A DNA stretch of 64,000 nucleotides, from NCBI RefSeq assembly GCF_042477335.2, contig NC_091262.1, forward strand, positions 44,551,001-44,615,000. The letters are read 5' to 3'. The translations under genes and the position numbers were made by a program. Positions 52,701 through 62,887 of the stretch are shown one piece after another. Source of the DNA: Ovis canadensis. Lineage: Eukaryota; Chordata; Mammalia; Artiodactyla; Bovidae. A model generated the notes under the pieces. That model ran no database searches, was not told the origin of the DNA, and worked only from the letters and a program-made list of their open reading frames with translations. Numbering within the stretch: position 1 is the stretch's first letter; every line of letters begins with the position of its first letter.

Positions 52701-55700
52701 GGAATTTTATGACAAGCAACCCCCCAGCCCTGGTAATTTAAAAGCTTTTGTTACTTCAGTACAGTTCAGTCGCTCAGTCGTGTCCGACTCTTTGCGACCC
52801 CATGAATCACAGCACGCCAGGCCTCCCTGTCCATCACCAACTCCCGGAGTTCACTCAGACTCACGTCCATCAAGTCAGTGATGCCATCCAGCCATCTCAT
52901 CCTCTGTCATCCCCTTCTCCTCCTGCCCCCAATCCCTCCCAGCATCAGACTCTTTTCCAATGAGTCAACTCTTCGCATGAGGTGGCCAAAGTACTGGAGT
53001 TTCAGCTTTAGCACCAGTCCTTCCAAAGAACACCCAGGGCTGATCTCCTTTAGGATGGACTGGTTGGATCTCCTTGCAGTCCAAGGGACTCTCAAGACTC
53101 TTCTCCAACACCACAATTCAAAAGCATCAGTTCTTCAGTGCTCAGCTTTCTTCACAGTCCAACTCTCACATCCATACATGACCACAGGAAAAACCATAGC
53201 CTTGACTAGACGGACCTTTGTTACTTAGATTTTAAATTACTCTGTGTTAATAATCTGATTTAACTAAGAAATATATCTGAACCAGAGTGTCCCTCCTGGA
53301 TCACAAACATTTATGTTAACATTTTATATTAAAATCGCCCATGTCCATAGCCTAAATAATACTTTATTGTTGTTCAGTCGCTCAGTCGTGTCCCACTCTT
53401 TGTGACCCCATGGACTGCAGCACGCAGGCTTCCTTGTCCTTCACTATCTCCCAGAGTTTGCCCAAACTCATGTCCTTGGAGTCGATGATGCCATCCAACC
53501 ATCTCATTCTCCCTCTGTCGCCCCCTTTGGTTCATTCGTAGTGCTGAACTTTTTAAAAGTACAAAAGTGGGAGAGATGCCAATCCACTAACTTCTAAAAA
53601 TTTGTTGTACAGGATTAGCTGAACCATCCGTTGTTGCCAAACATGAAGATAGTTTGTTTAAGAATTTATTTCAAGACTACGAAAGATGGGTTCGTCCTGT
53701 GGAACACCTGAATGACAGAATAAAAATAAAGTTTGGCCTTGCAATATCTCAATTAGTGGATGTGGTAGGTGTGCGCGTCATTACGTATTCGTTTCACATA
53801 GGTTTATGCAGAGATTCTTGTGCACGCAAGCACGGTGCCAGGCCACAGAGATAACAGGGGTGAATGAACATAGCCATTTTCCTCAAGGAACTCACCAGGG
53901 AAAAACAATGATTACACCACAGACACAGGAATACTGTATGTTTATGTAATCTGGTAGAGTTTAGAAATCATTTTATCTCATTTGGTGATTAAAATAGGCC
54001 TATTCTTAATAAATTTGAAGTGATTAAATATTTTATATGGAGGTTTCTCCTTAAATGTGTTTTAAAAATATGACCAAAAGATCAAAATTTTAAAAGAAAA
54101 AATCCAAGAGTTAGAGTTGTCGATTTTTAGAACCAAAAAGGATCTCAATGGATTATTGCTTCAGTATCACACATATAACGTTTCTGAGATCTTTTCCTGT
54201 GAGATTTACCAGGAAGTAAATTCTCTTCATAAACTTGTTTTTGTTGTCAAGAGATTCTTTCTATTTTAAACTGAAAGGTTCACACTAATTTTCAAACTAG
54301 TTTCTTCTTGTTCTGATCATATTAATCAATAATTATTTCCCTGTTGTGTTCCCAGAATAGTTGACAAGTATTTGTGTGTGTGTGTGTGTGTATAACGTCA
54401 AGTGTGCCTTTATTTTCTGATTATAGAAGTAGTGCATGGTTTTTGGAGTTTTGAAAGTTCAAAAAAATACAAATAAGAAAACAAAAATTGACTGTAATTC
54501 TACCACCCAGAGGTGACCACTGGTAATGTTTTGTTGTATTTCTTGCCAGTTTTTTCTTTATGAGTACGTTATAAAATTGTGATATTATTTTAGATATGAT
54601 TTTGATTACTACTTTTTCCCCTATTGTTATATGATTAACATATTTATGTTAATACATAATCTTTCATGGCTATATTTAATTTATAATTTATTGTAAACAT
54701 TCTTCTATAATAGCAGAAACTGTTGTAAACTTGTTCCCAATTTTTCCTATTATAAATGACAATGATGAATATATTTGTACATAAGCAAGGAAGGTGGTAA
54801 ATCAAAAGATATACAGTTTTTGAAGTCTGTTGATTAATATAGGTCACCTCATTGCTTCCAGAAAGATCAATCAATATGGATTCTGTACTTGATCCTTTGC
54901 TGGGCAATCCAGGGAGATTTTAAATACAAATTAAAAATAGGGAAGCAGGGTGTAGTTAATAGGACTTGCTTTCAACCTTTCTTTCCAGTTGGGATCATTA
55001 GCATGTAAATGGAGTAAGGATAGAACACTGCAGTACTAAAGCGTGATGTCACAGATATCTGGCTATTCAGATCTTGGTGACTGAGACTATCAAAGAAGGC
55101 AGAGTGCTTGAGCTGGCCTTGTGCTAAGCTTAGGATCTGGCACGCAGAGGAGAAAGAACTTTAATAACAAGGAACAGTATAATCACAGTGATTACATAAG
55201 TGGTGCTAAGCCTTTTTGTCCAGCGGTTTAGATCAGTGGTCTAACTGGACGGTAGAGGAGGTGACGAGTGATACCTGGGTGCCACGGTGCCTTTAGTCTT
55301 GCCGTTGCTTCTGTTTGGGGGACTTTTCTTCTCAGCACAAGCCATTTTTCCTTCAAGGCCAAATTCATCTGTCAGACTGAAATCCAAACTTCTGAAGACA
55401 GTCTCTCTTCTGTTCCAGTTACACTGACTGGCACTCATGTGCTGGCAAGGCCTCCTCACTAAAGCAGAGTGAGCTTTAGTCCTTGTGTCTCTTCTAACAT
55501 GGTGTCTGGCACATAGTAAATGCTGAGTGAATGAGAGATCTGATGGGTAACAGACATGGTAAAAGCAGAACTTTAGGAAGATTAATATAATATAAACACG
55601 TGGCTTTGAGGAGGGAAAGATTAGAAGCTTGAGAGGCAAGTTAGAAGACCACATATAAGAAGGAACAGGACTTGACCACTGATTATGGAGGGAGGTGTCT

Positions 55701-58700
55701 AATTCTGAAGCCTGGGTGATTAGAAGGGTAACCAGTTGGAAAGTAAAACTTAGTTGTTATGGAGGCAGGACAGAGAAGATGATGGGTTTGCTTTGCTGTG
55801 AGGTCATTGTGGTGCATTCAAAAGAAAATGTTGGCGAGGCCCCTGGAAGGTCAGGTCTGGCTCTGAAGTGAGAGACAAGGCTGAGGAGGTCATTTTGGAA
55901 TTACTGGCCTTGGGGTGATTGCTAAAAACTTTGAATTGGTGTGTTTTTAAAGCAGAGAGAGCAGGAGCCTGATCCTTCAAGAACGTTCATAGAAACTGGT
56001 GGGTTAGCCAAGCAGAGAAGTTGGGGAGGGGTGGCTTCTGAAGAGAAGAGCCCAGAAAATGCACAGTCAGTGGCGATAGGAGGGTGGGGGACTGGAGTCA
56101 AGGAAGGTGAGGGCCAAGGGTCCTGGACATTGAGACTAGACGTTTCACTGAATTGCTTCTCAGCAGGTTTATGCTGCTTTTAATCGCTGAAGTCTTTGCC
56201 CTGCAACCTTGTGGTCATGTTTAGTGGCTCTTGAAGGTTCCTCAGATCCCTATTCCATGGTGTTCTCGCTCTTTTTTTAAAATCTCAGTGTTGGCTTGTC
56301 TGTTTTGATCTTACTTTTATGGTCAGGTTAAAATAAACCTACCACCCCTAAAACTTTTCTGCTTTGCTTACGAGTATTAACATTTCATTGATTTGTGGTT
56401 TCCCCCTGAGTGTCATCTTACATTTTTCTTTACTCATCTTTTCTTTGCATCCTCCACTGTGTTTAACACACAATAGATGCTCGAGAGACACTTGAGATCG
56501 AAATAAGCTATATCCCCTGAGTCAATGGCTAATTCCACATCTTCGGAGCCAGTTGTGAATTTATGGATTGTTCTTTTATCTATGTTACTGTTGAAGATAC
56601 TAAGTACTGACTAGGTCCTACCTCCCAGTGTAAAATTGATGTGTGTTCACATTTTCTGGGGAAATGGTCTATAATTTTCATCAGAGTCTCACAGATGACC
56701 TACTAGCCTGCAGCATGCTCATTATGTGTTTACCAAAACTCCCCTAATTTTTAATGCCTCTATTTAGAACTGCCTGAAAGACATATTCTAATAGAGGGCT
56801 CAGCAGTTATTCTGGATGGTGTGTGATTTCAGGGTGGGCAGCAAAGCTGGTGGTATAGGGTTTAAATTTGGGAGTTTTGAGTTCTAGAGTAGATTTTACC
56901 CACAAACTGGTGGTGTGATTTTAAGCAAGTTTCCATCAGGCCAGTTTCCATGTTTGCAAAATGAAGGGATTATGATAGATAAAATCTCTCGTTCCTTTCC
57001 AGCGCTAATATTTTAATCGAGGAAAATTGCTCTTTGAAAAACACACCATAAGGAGGATGGCCATGCTGTTTCCTAGGCCCCATTCTCCATGTAGGGACTA
57101 ACAGCTGCCTTTGTCCCTAGGGGCATGCTTTTTTCTGTCCTGCTCCTTTTTCCTAGGTCATTCATGTGTTGTTGGGATGGGATAGGCAATGGGGACCCTC
57201 CAGTCGCCTAAGCTATTTATACCCCAGCCTGTCTCCCCAGCTGTAGCGACTGCCTTGGCTTCTGTGGGTCTCTGTCCTCTGAGCATTGTATCCTATACAG
57301 GGTCCCTTTGTGGCTGATGACCATGATGATATTTTAGTGGTGCAGTTGGCTCTATATTTCAGTAAAATTTAGTGGAAGAGCTGCCACTTTAATTAGGCCT
57401 TGAAAATTCAGCGAAGGACTGGCATAAGCAAAGATGAGACAATAGGAAGGTATAAGTGGCAAGGACCCCTGGTTCTCTAGAAAAGTCGGATGTAAAAGCT
57501 TTATGAAGTTAACATCCAAGTCTCTGCCCTCCACACTTTTTTTTCTACATAACAGCTCCATAGAGTGACATTTGTGCCTTCGCAGAAGCAAATGACAAGT
57601 AATAGCCCCTCAAGAATGCATACATTGTATCTCACCAATTGTAGGATGTACATTTCCCCACATTTTAGTACTTCTGAAATCAAGATGTCTTGTAATTAAT
57701 GGCAGCTTACAATTCATTATCAGCATTTTTCTTTCTTCCTTAGTGCTAAGTACATAAAATAATGCTGTGCTTCTTAGATTGCATCTTAGATTTGAAGAAA
57801 TGTAGTTGTTGAGACTATTAACATTAAATGGGAAAATGCCAATGGTGGCCTTTATGGCAGGTTATCCGAAATGCAGAGTATGTTGGAAGGAATAATGTGA
57901 GATTAGGCTGGAAAAAAGATCCTGCTTTTCTAGAGAACCGGACTGATGAACAGAACGTAGTATTCTATAGAGAGGAGTGCTTATATAAAAACTGATAAAA
58001 TTCTTACTTAAAGAATTACCATTTCTGTAATTGAAATAATCAGCCTCTTAAATTTTTTTTATTTTATAGGATGAGAAAAATCAGTTAATGACAACCAATG
58101 TCTGGTTGAAACAGGTATGTCTTGAATTTGAAGGGCCATGTAACTGTTAACTGGTGCCATTGTTATTACAGAGTTTGTAGCACAGAAGGGACATGAATAT
58201 TTGGTTTCGGTGGACAGGCAGGAGGCAGAAAGGTGAGGCAGATGGAGTCTTGTATTCACGCAGTTAACACTGAATGCCTCGCATTTGGCGGGCACTGGGG
58301 AAATGGTAGTGAACAAAACAGACAAAAGTCTAGCCCTCAAGGAACATCTTTCCAATGGAGGGTGGTGGGATAAATAGGAAGTTGTATAGTACTTTTCAAG
58401 CTGATAAGCTTGGAGAAAAATACCGAGAAGGCAGACAGGAAGTGTTGGGGACTGGACTTTTAAATCGGATGGCAGGAGAAGTGCCACTGAGAAGGTAAGA
58501 TTTGAACAAAGACTTGAGGAAGAAGCAAGCCACACTAGTATCTGGGGGAGGAACGTCCAGGCAGAGGGACACAAACGTGCAAAGGCCCTGAGGTTGGAGG
58601 GTGCCTGGTGTGTTTAGGGAGTAGCAAAGAAGCCAGCTGGCTAGGGGTGAGTGGCCGTGGGGATGGGAGTGGGAGATGAGGTCAGTGAAGCTACCAGAGG

Positions 58701-61700
58701 CCGATGGGTACTCCTAGCATAGGTTATGAGTAGTGGCTTCTAGGCCACTGTAGGATTTTGGTTTTTACTCTGAGTGAGATGGGAGCAGGCAAGAATGTAA
58801 TGATTTATTTTTATTTTCATAGTCCCTTTTATATAAAGGAGTTTTTCTTTCTTTTTGTTTCTGGACAGTCATATGTGCCCAACTGCTGTTGAGCGCTTCC
58901 CTTTGTTTGTTCTTTATTACGCCTGATTTTATTTATTTTTGATTGCACTGGGTCTTCATTACTGCACACAGGCTTTCTCTAGTTCAAGAGCAGGGGGTGG
59001 GGCTACTCTTTGTTGCGGTGCACAGACTTATTGCGGAGGCATCTCTTGTTGTGGAGCATGGGCTCTGGGCCCCGGGGGCTTCAGTGGTTATGACGCATGG
59101 GTTTAGTTGCCCTGCAGAATATGGAATCTTCCCAGACCAGAGATGGAACCCAGGTCCCCTGCATTGGACTCTTAACCACTGGATTACCAGGGAAGTCCTG
59201 TCTCTGATTTTTAATACTTACTGCCAGTTCCCTAACCCCAAACTTCTTAAAGGCATATGTGCTTTCCTTGGGTGCAAGTCTTGACCTGATAACAGAATTA
59301 TTACGACGTGGAGGTGGGACGGTGTGTTTATGTGGAATGCGTCATAAATCTGTCTGCTCTTTGCATGGCCTAGTCCAGCCAAGTCAATGACAAAATGGCT
59401 AGGAAAGAGAACGTTTTCCTTGAACCTGGACCTTAGCCTGGCCTGGACCAGGCTGTAGCTCCTGGGTATGGTTAGCTGGTAGAAGAGGTGTTGAGCAGAG
59501 CCGTGAACGCACCCAGCTCTGGTCCTCACCTGTGTCTCATGAGGGCCATGGTTACAGCCACCGCACGAGGGGACAGGGCTGTCCCCCAGAGCCCATAAGG
59601 ATGTGGAGGTGAGTTTTCTCTGCTGGGAGTAGAGGTGACTTCGTGTCTAAAATATCTGAGTTTGGCAAAAAGAGTAGAGTTTTCACTGTTTTTGGCTATT
59701 GCTTTTGTTGAAATTGATTCAGGTTTCTTTGTTTTAAAGGAGTGGATAGATATGAAATTAAGGTGGAACCCTGATGACTACGGTGGAATAAAACTTATAC
59801 GTGTCCCTTCAGACTCTCTCTGGACTCCAGATATCGTTTTGTTTGATAAGTAAGTTATAGTCAAAATGCCATTTTATGTTTTCTTAACAGAGAAATTGTA
59901 TCACCATTAGGCACCAGTATTTTTTTTTTAATTCCCTTTGAAAATTTTTTGCCTATATAAAGTCCCATGACTTAATCTTCTGTTCTTTTGTTTCGTGAGG
60001 CTACAAATATGTTCTGTGGATTTTCTCCATTTTGCTTGTGAATTATTTTCTGATCATAAAAGTGTTCTTGGATTTTAAAACTTTGTAATCCATTTGGAAA
60101 GTCCAGAAAGGTATAAAGAAGTTGCGGGGGGGGACGTAATCAGTCCTGTTAGCCCAACCACAGCTGCTGGCTTACATGCATAGTGAGCTTACTCTGCCTG
60201 GCAGCGCGCTCGGTGCCGTGTGTGCTTTAGTCTGAGTCTCAGGATAACCTCACGAACTAGGGATGACTACATTTATGTGCCAGATGAGAAAATGGAGGCC
60301 AGGGCTAGTTACGTTTTGTCTAAGATCACAGCTCACATGCGGTGGTGGGGGTGGAGGTGTTCATAGTAAAGCAGCCTGACAGTCCCATTTACCTCCTATT
60401 TTCAAGCCTACGTATTTGCTGACTGCCTTCCAGATTTTTTGGTATTATTATTTTTTTTAATAGTTAAGGTCATACTTTATGTTTAAAGATGCATCCTTTT
60501 AATTTTGCTTAGATGTTGTAATTTTTGTGATTTTCCATAATTTTGAAAATTATGTTGTCATAATTTCCCCACAGTGAGGAATGTTGGGTTGATTATTAGC
60601 TCATATTAATGAGTATTCTACCTAACTGTATTTCGATTATGGTTTTTGACGTAGGGGAGAGGGTATTTCTGGATTCCACTTTCATTTTTTTTTAGGACCA
60701 ACCACTCCAGGACACTGAGGAATTTGTGCTTATCCTAATGTACTTTATCTTATTTGCAAAAAGGCATTGGCATGAGGACAGAGCAAAGGCTGAGAAAAAA
60801 TGTTTCTCACTTTTCAAACCTTTACCTCCATGCTTCTCAACATGGAAGGAGTGAACAAAGCTGCAAGGTAGCATGATGCAGCTTCCTGGAGCATCATTTT
60901 ACTCGGAGTCACTGCAGACAGTTTTATATTTAACATGGGTATATTACAGAGGAGTGTGCAAAAGCTACATGAATTTTAACATAGAGAACAATATTCCAAA
61001 GAGAGCTCATGTTGGTGGTGGTGTTTCCTGCTAGACTTCTCCAGTGCCTGAGTTCATGTGGTAACAGACTTCGAGGGGGACAGCTGTTTTCCAGCGCTCT
61101 GCCCAGCTTGGGACTGTCATTTTTTCCCCATCACTGTAGGAAGTGTCCAGTATCTGTCATGGAGGGGGACAGTCACTGGAGGGAGTGGGTCTAGGAATAT
61201 GGATTTAGGTTCTGGCTGTATGTATGTCCATTTTTTTTTTAATTTTTATTTTTACTTTATTTTACTTTACAATACTGTATTGGTTTTGCCATACATTGAC
61301 TGCATGTCCATTGTTATAAATAGCCTAGTTATATTTTGTGTGTGCATGCATGCTAAGTTGCTTCAGTCGTGTCCGACTCTTTGTGACCCCATGGACTGTA
61401 GCCCACCAGGCTCCCCTGTCCATGAGATTCTCCAGGCAAGAATGCTGGAGTGGGTCACCATTTCCTTCCCCAGGGGAATCTTCCTGACCCAGAGCTCAAA
61501 CCCATGTCTCTTGCATCTCCTGCATCGGTTCTTTACCACTAGCGCCAATTACCTTTTGTGTGTAATCAAAGTGAAATCATTTCCACTACATGAATCTCAA
61601 GATTCTGTAAATACAGATCTGTTGGTCCTGGAGTAGACATGGAAACCGTGGTTCGACTTCAGCAGAGTTAGATATTTAAGGACTCTAGAGTCCCCTCCAT

Positions 61701-62672
61701 GTTGTAGGTATATCTCAAGTGTAATAATTTTAAGAATATTTCATGCTATATTGTAGGCTTTCTTATAGACATTAGGCTTGTAAAACATATGCCCGGGTTG
61801 TTTCCTCTCTGCCTTGTTACTGTGTATGTGTGTATTTCAGTGCAGATGGACGTTTTGAAGGGGCCAGTACCAAAACCGTCGTCAGGTACGACGGCACGGT
61901 GACCTGGACTCCACCGGCAAACTACAAAAGCTCATGTACCATCGACGTCACATTTTTCCCATTTGATCTGCAAAACTGTTCCATGAAATTTGGTTCTTGG
62001 ACTTACGATGGATCACAGGTTGATATAATTTTGGAGGACCAAGATGTAGACAAGAGAGATTTTTTTGATAATGGAGAATGGGAAATTGTCAGCGCGACAG
62101 GGAGCAAGGGAAACAGAACCGACAGCTGTTGCTGGTATCCTTACATCACTTACTCATTTGTAATTAAGCGTCTGCCTCTCTTTTATACCTTGTTCCTCAT
62201 TATACCCTGTATTGGGCTCTCATTTTTAACTGTACTTGTCTTCTATCTTCCTTCAAATGAAGGTGAAAAGATTTGTCTCTGCACGTCAGTACTTGTGTCT
62301 CTGACTGTCTTCCTTCTCGTTATTGAAGAGATCATACCCTCATCTTCCAAAGTCATACCTCTGATTGGAGAGTACCTGGTGTTCACGATGATTTTTGTGA
62401 CGCTGTCTATCATGGTCACTGTCTTTGCCATCAACATTCATCACCGTTCTTCCTCAACGCACAATGCTATGGCTCCGTGGGTCCGCAAGATATTTCTTCA
62501 CAAGCTACCGAAACTGCTTTGCATGCGAAGTCATGTAGATAGGTACTTCAGTCAGAAGGAGGAAACTCGGAGCAGCCGCGGACCCAGATCTTCTAGAAAC
62601 ACACTGGAAGCTGCACTGGATTCCGTTCGCTATATCACAAGACACGTCGTGAAGGAGAACGATGTCCGTGAG
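40358..62672 (+). CDS. CHRNA5: CHRNA5, neuronal nicotinic acetylcholine receptor alpha-5 (partial: exons 1-5)
   Basis: Accessory subunit of pentameric cation channels with alpha3/beta4 or alpha4/beta2. Joining 40358-40484, 53613-53764, 58070-58114, 59740-59849 and 61841-62672 gives 422 in-phase codons. In order: signal peptide (about 1-30), extracellular domain with WTPD, Cys-loop Cys177-Cys191, vicinal Cys241-Cys242, then TM1 (about 256-281), TM2 (289-308), TM3 (317-344) and the start of the large cytoplasmic loop. The Tyr usually two residues before the Cys pair is Asp239, fitting a subunit that does not form a classical agonist site. The last exon (TM4 and C-terminus) is outside the window. 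CHRNA3 and CHRNB4 would be expected beyond it. Confidence 0.96.
40926..40987. repeat. short imperfect tandem repeat (GTGAATAAAG x3)
   Basis: GTGAATAAAG at 40926, 40955 and 40969. GTCGAACA follows the first and third copies. A Bov-tA-like tail (ACACGACTGAGCG) comes next. Confidence 0.85.
41383..41503 (+). repeat. Bov-tA/BovA SINE, truncated
   Basis: CTGGAGAAGGGAATGGCTAC through GGCAGAGTCAGACACTAACA. Confidence 0.88.
41765..41960 (+). repeat. MIR SINE
   Basis: TTGGAGCCAGGCAAACCTGG head, diverged core, GGATTAAATAATATATGTGA and GCACTGTGCCTGACAT tail. Confidence 0.82.
42322..42520 (-). repeat. Bov-tA SINE
   Basis: Reverse copy from GAAAGTGAAAGTCACTCAGT to GCTAAGCCATCATGGAAGCC. Confidence 0.92.
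43910..43965 (-). repeat. very short ruminant L1 3' insertion
   Basis: 56-bp T-rich L1 tail (ATACTGTATTGATTTTGCCA) flanked by perfect 15-bp repeats ACAATATAAACTTTT at 43895-43909 and 43966-43980. Confidence 0.85.
43985..44253 (-). repeat. CHR-type tRNA-derived SINE
   Basis: GGGTCTGCTGGGTCTTCACT through ACCACCAGGGAAGTCC. Its right flank CAATATGAACTTTT (44254-44267) matches the left-hand repeat at 43967-43980 with one mismatch. Confidence 0.85.
44326..44525 (-). repeat. MER20-like DNA transposon
   Basis: TTTCTCAACCTCTGGCATTT opening, GTTGTTTGGCAGGAACCCTG and CTCCAGATATTGTCAAATGG: antisense hAT-Charlie MER20. Confidence 0.75.
44548..44700. repeat. MER5A-like DNA transposon
   Basis: GGGCTTCTCAAACTTTAATG, AAGAATCCTCTGGGGATGTT and a CTTCTGCATTTCTAACAAGC core. 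Confidence 0.75.
44980..45184. repeat. tandem duplication, copy 1 (205 bp)
   Basis: Unit beginning CATGTTCTGGCGGGTGTTTT and ending CCTAAGGTC, followed at once by a near-identical copy. Confidence 0.96.
45185..45392. repeat. tandem duplication, copy 2 (208 bp)
   Basis: By eye differs from copy 1 by one substitution, a 2-bp insertion and a 1-bp insertion. Confidence 0.96.
46074..46352 (+). repeat. BovA2 SINE
   Basis: Dimeric copy; 11-bp duplication AACAACAGTAT at 46063-46073 and 46353-46363. Confidence 0.96.
47105..47450 (-). repeat. MER20-like DNA transposon, split
   Basis: MER20 halves (GTTTGGGCTGGATAAATC...GGGGCTGTCCTGTGCA and AGAATGTTTGGTAGCATCCC...ACAGTCCAAAACATC) interrupted by the SINE at 47158-47351. 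Confidence 0.75.
47158..47351 (+). repeat. Bov-tA SINE inside MER20
   Basis: Head GGTGGCTCAGATAGAAAAGA to GTCGTACATGACTAAGTGAC; nine-base flanks GTGCACTAC and GTGCCCTAC differ by one base. Confidence 0.9.
48735..49176 (-). mobile_element. BovB LINE 3' end, antisense
   Basis: GTTCAGTCGCTCAGTCGTGT through AAAAACCATAGCTTTA: the 3'-terminal 440 bp of BovB, frame-broken. Confidence 0.9.
49177..49324 (-). repeat. old L1 ORF2 fragment, antisense
   Basis: TCTCCACATTTTAACC, TAGCCATCTTAGGGGGTATG and GGTATCTCATGGC: old L1, the spacer of an inverted BovB pair. Confidence 0.7.
49325..49831 (+). mobile_element. BovB LINE 3' end, sense
   Basis: From CTTGGAGGAAACGCAATGAC to CTGAACTGAACTGAA; 5'-truncated, with stops and a deletion in the RT-frame tail. 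Confidence 0.9.
52376..52424 (+). repeat. 49-bp SINE/BovB 3'-end insertion
   Basis: GTTCATGGGGTCTCAAGGAG through GTGACTGAACAAC, only the extreme 3' end. Perfect 13-bp duplication AAATTAAAGCATG at 52363-52375 and 52425-52437. Confidence 0.93.
52455..52662 (-). repeat. Bov-tA SINE
   Basis: Reverse copy from GCTAAGTCGCTTAGTCATAT to GTTCTTTACCACTAGTGCC. Confidence 0.92.
52757..53216 (-). mobile_element. BovB LINE 3' end, antisense
   Basis: TTCAG-type tail then the last 450 bp of BovB, with an intact short stretch of the RT C-terminus. TTTGTTACTT flanks it at 52747-52756 and 53217-53226; part of the right copy may be BovB's own CCTTTGTT. Confidence 0.92.
53365..53525 (-). mobile_element. BovB LINE 3' end, antisense, short
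   Basis: GTTCAGTCGCTCAGTCGTGT through ATCTCATTCTCCCTCTGTCG, 160 bp, ending about 88 bp before CHRNA5 exon 2. Confidence 0.88.
53613..53764 (+). CDS. CHRNA5: CHRNA5 exon 2
   Basis: 152 nt: after a split Gly codon [20 protein letters not shown] then [14 protein letters not shown] and ISQLVDV. Acceptor TTGTACAG, donor GTAGGT. Confidence 0.96.
53765..58069 (+). other. CHRNA5: CHRNA5 intron 2
   Basis: 4.3 kb phase-0 intron. A GT repeat at 54373-54392 and an old L1-like piece at about 54400-54790 were recognised; the rest shows no gene or clear repeat. Minus-strand frames at 55241-55654 lack support. Confidence 0.75.
54373..54392. repeat. (TG)n microsatellite
   Basis: Ten TG units. Confidence 0.92.
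58070..58114 (+). CDS. CHRNA5: CHRNA5 exon 3
   Basis: 45-nt exon encoding [15 protein letters not shown], the invariant NVWLKQ strand of nicotinic subunits. Acceptor TTTTATAG, donor GTATGT, phase 0 on both sides. Confidence 0.96.
58255..58760. repeat. L2-like old LINE fragment
   Basis: GTGAACAAAACAGACAAAAG, AACAAAGACTTGAGGAAG, CAAAGGCCCTGAGGTTGGAG and CTGAGTGAGATGGGAGCAGG are typical of L2 3' regions. Confidence 0.6.
58931..59199 (-). repeat. CHR-type tRNA-derived SINE
   Basis: GATTGCACTGGGTCTTCATT through GGATTACCAGGGAAGTCC in CHRNA5 intron 3; CTGATTTT occurs on both sides. Confidence 0.82.
59740..59849 (+). CDS. CHRNA5: CHRNA5 exon 4
   Basis: 110 nt: [20 protein letters not shown] then [16 protein letters not shown], with the split Asn codon. 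Acceptor TTTTAAAG, donor GTAAGT. Confidence 0.96.
61233..61303 (-). repeat. very short ruminant L1 3' insertion
   Basis: 71-bp L1 tail (AATACTGTATTGGTTTTGCC) with a 9-bp duplication ATGTCCATT at 61224-61232 and 61304-61312; same subfamily as 43910-43965. Confidence 0.88.
61344..61553 (-). repeat. Bov-tA SINE
   Basis: Reverse copy; 10-bp TTTTGTGTGT at 61334-61343 and 61554-61563. Confidence 0.93.
61841..62672 (+). CDS. CHRNA5: CHRNA5 exon 5 (Cys-loop, TM1-TM3, start of cytoplasmic loop)
   Basis: 832 nt beginning [20 protein letters not shown] and ending KENDVRE at the expected phase-0 donor, which reads GAG|GTCTGT. It carries the Cys-loop, two N-glycosylation sequons (NCS at 190, NRT at 236) and TM1-TM3. 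Residue 405 is Asp (GAT, 62619-62621) and aligns with human position 398. The reading frame stays open through the donor to TAA at 62742-62744. Confidence 0.96.
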
Positions 62673-62887
62673 GTCTGTGACCACATGTCTTTACAAACGC
62701 ACGTCTGTTTTGATTTGAAGTCAGGCCCCTGGCATGACCCTTAAGACTAAGTATAGGTTGAGGGCCAGAGATAGTGACAGACTGTTTTGTAAAAGATTGT
62801 TACTAAAATTTCAGTGAAAAACATCTGCAAAATGTGGCTTATACACAAATCTCACATCTCCTTTTCCCCCATCAGCATCTTGGATGA

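Larger units (their letters stand above)
40485..53612 (+). other. CHRNA5: CHRNA5 intron 1
   Basis: 13.1 kb phase-1 intron. It holds SINEs, MIR, MER20, MER5A, a CHR SINE, a 205-bp tandem duplication, an inverted BovB pair and two more BovB ends, listed separately. About 42.6-43.9, 45.4-46.0, 47.5-48.6 and 50.0-52.3 kb is AT-rich DNA with no assigned content apart from a short L1-like piece at about 51263-51325. Confidence 0.85.
59850..61840 (+). other. CHRNA5: CHRNA5 intron 4
   Basis: 2.0 kb phase-2 intron with an L2-like stretch at about 60190-60350, a tiny L1 insertion and a Bov-tA SINE; no other gene recognised. Confidence 0.75.

Noticed and set aside
55241-56183. Open frames in CHRNA5 intron 2 (137 codons minus, 80 codons plus).
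   Set aside because: No recognisable domain or splice support; length is within chance expectation.
58059-58574. 171-codon minus-strand frame over CHRNA5 exon 3.
   Set aside because: It overlaps the real exon on the opposite strand and continues into L2-like repeat; chance frame.
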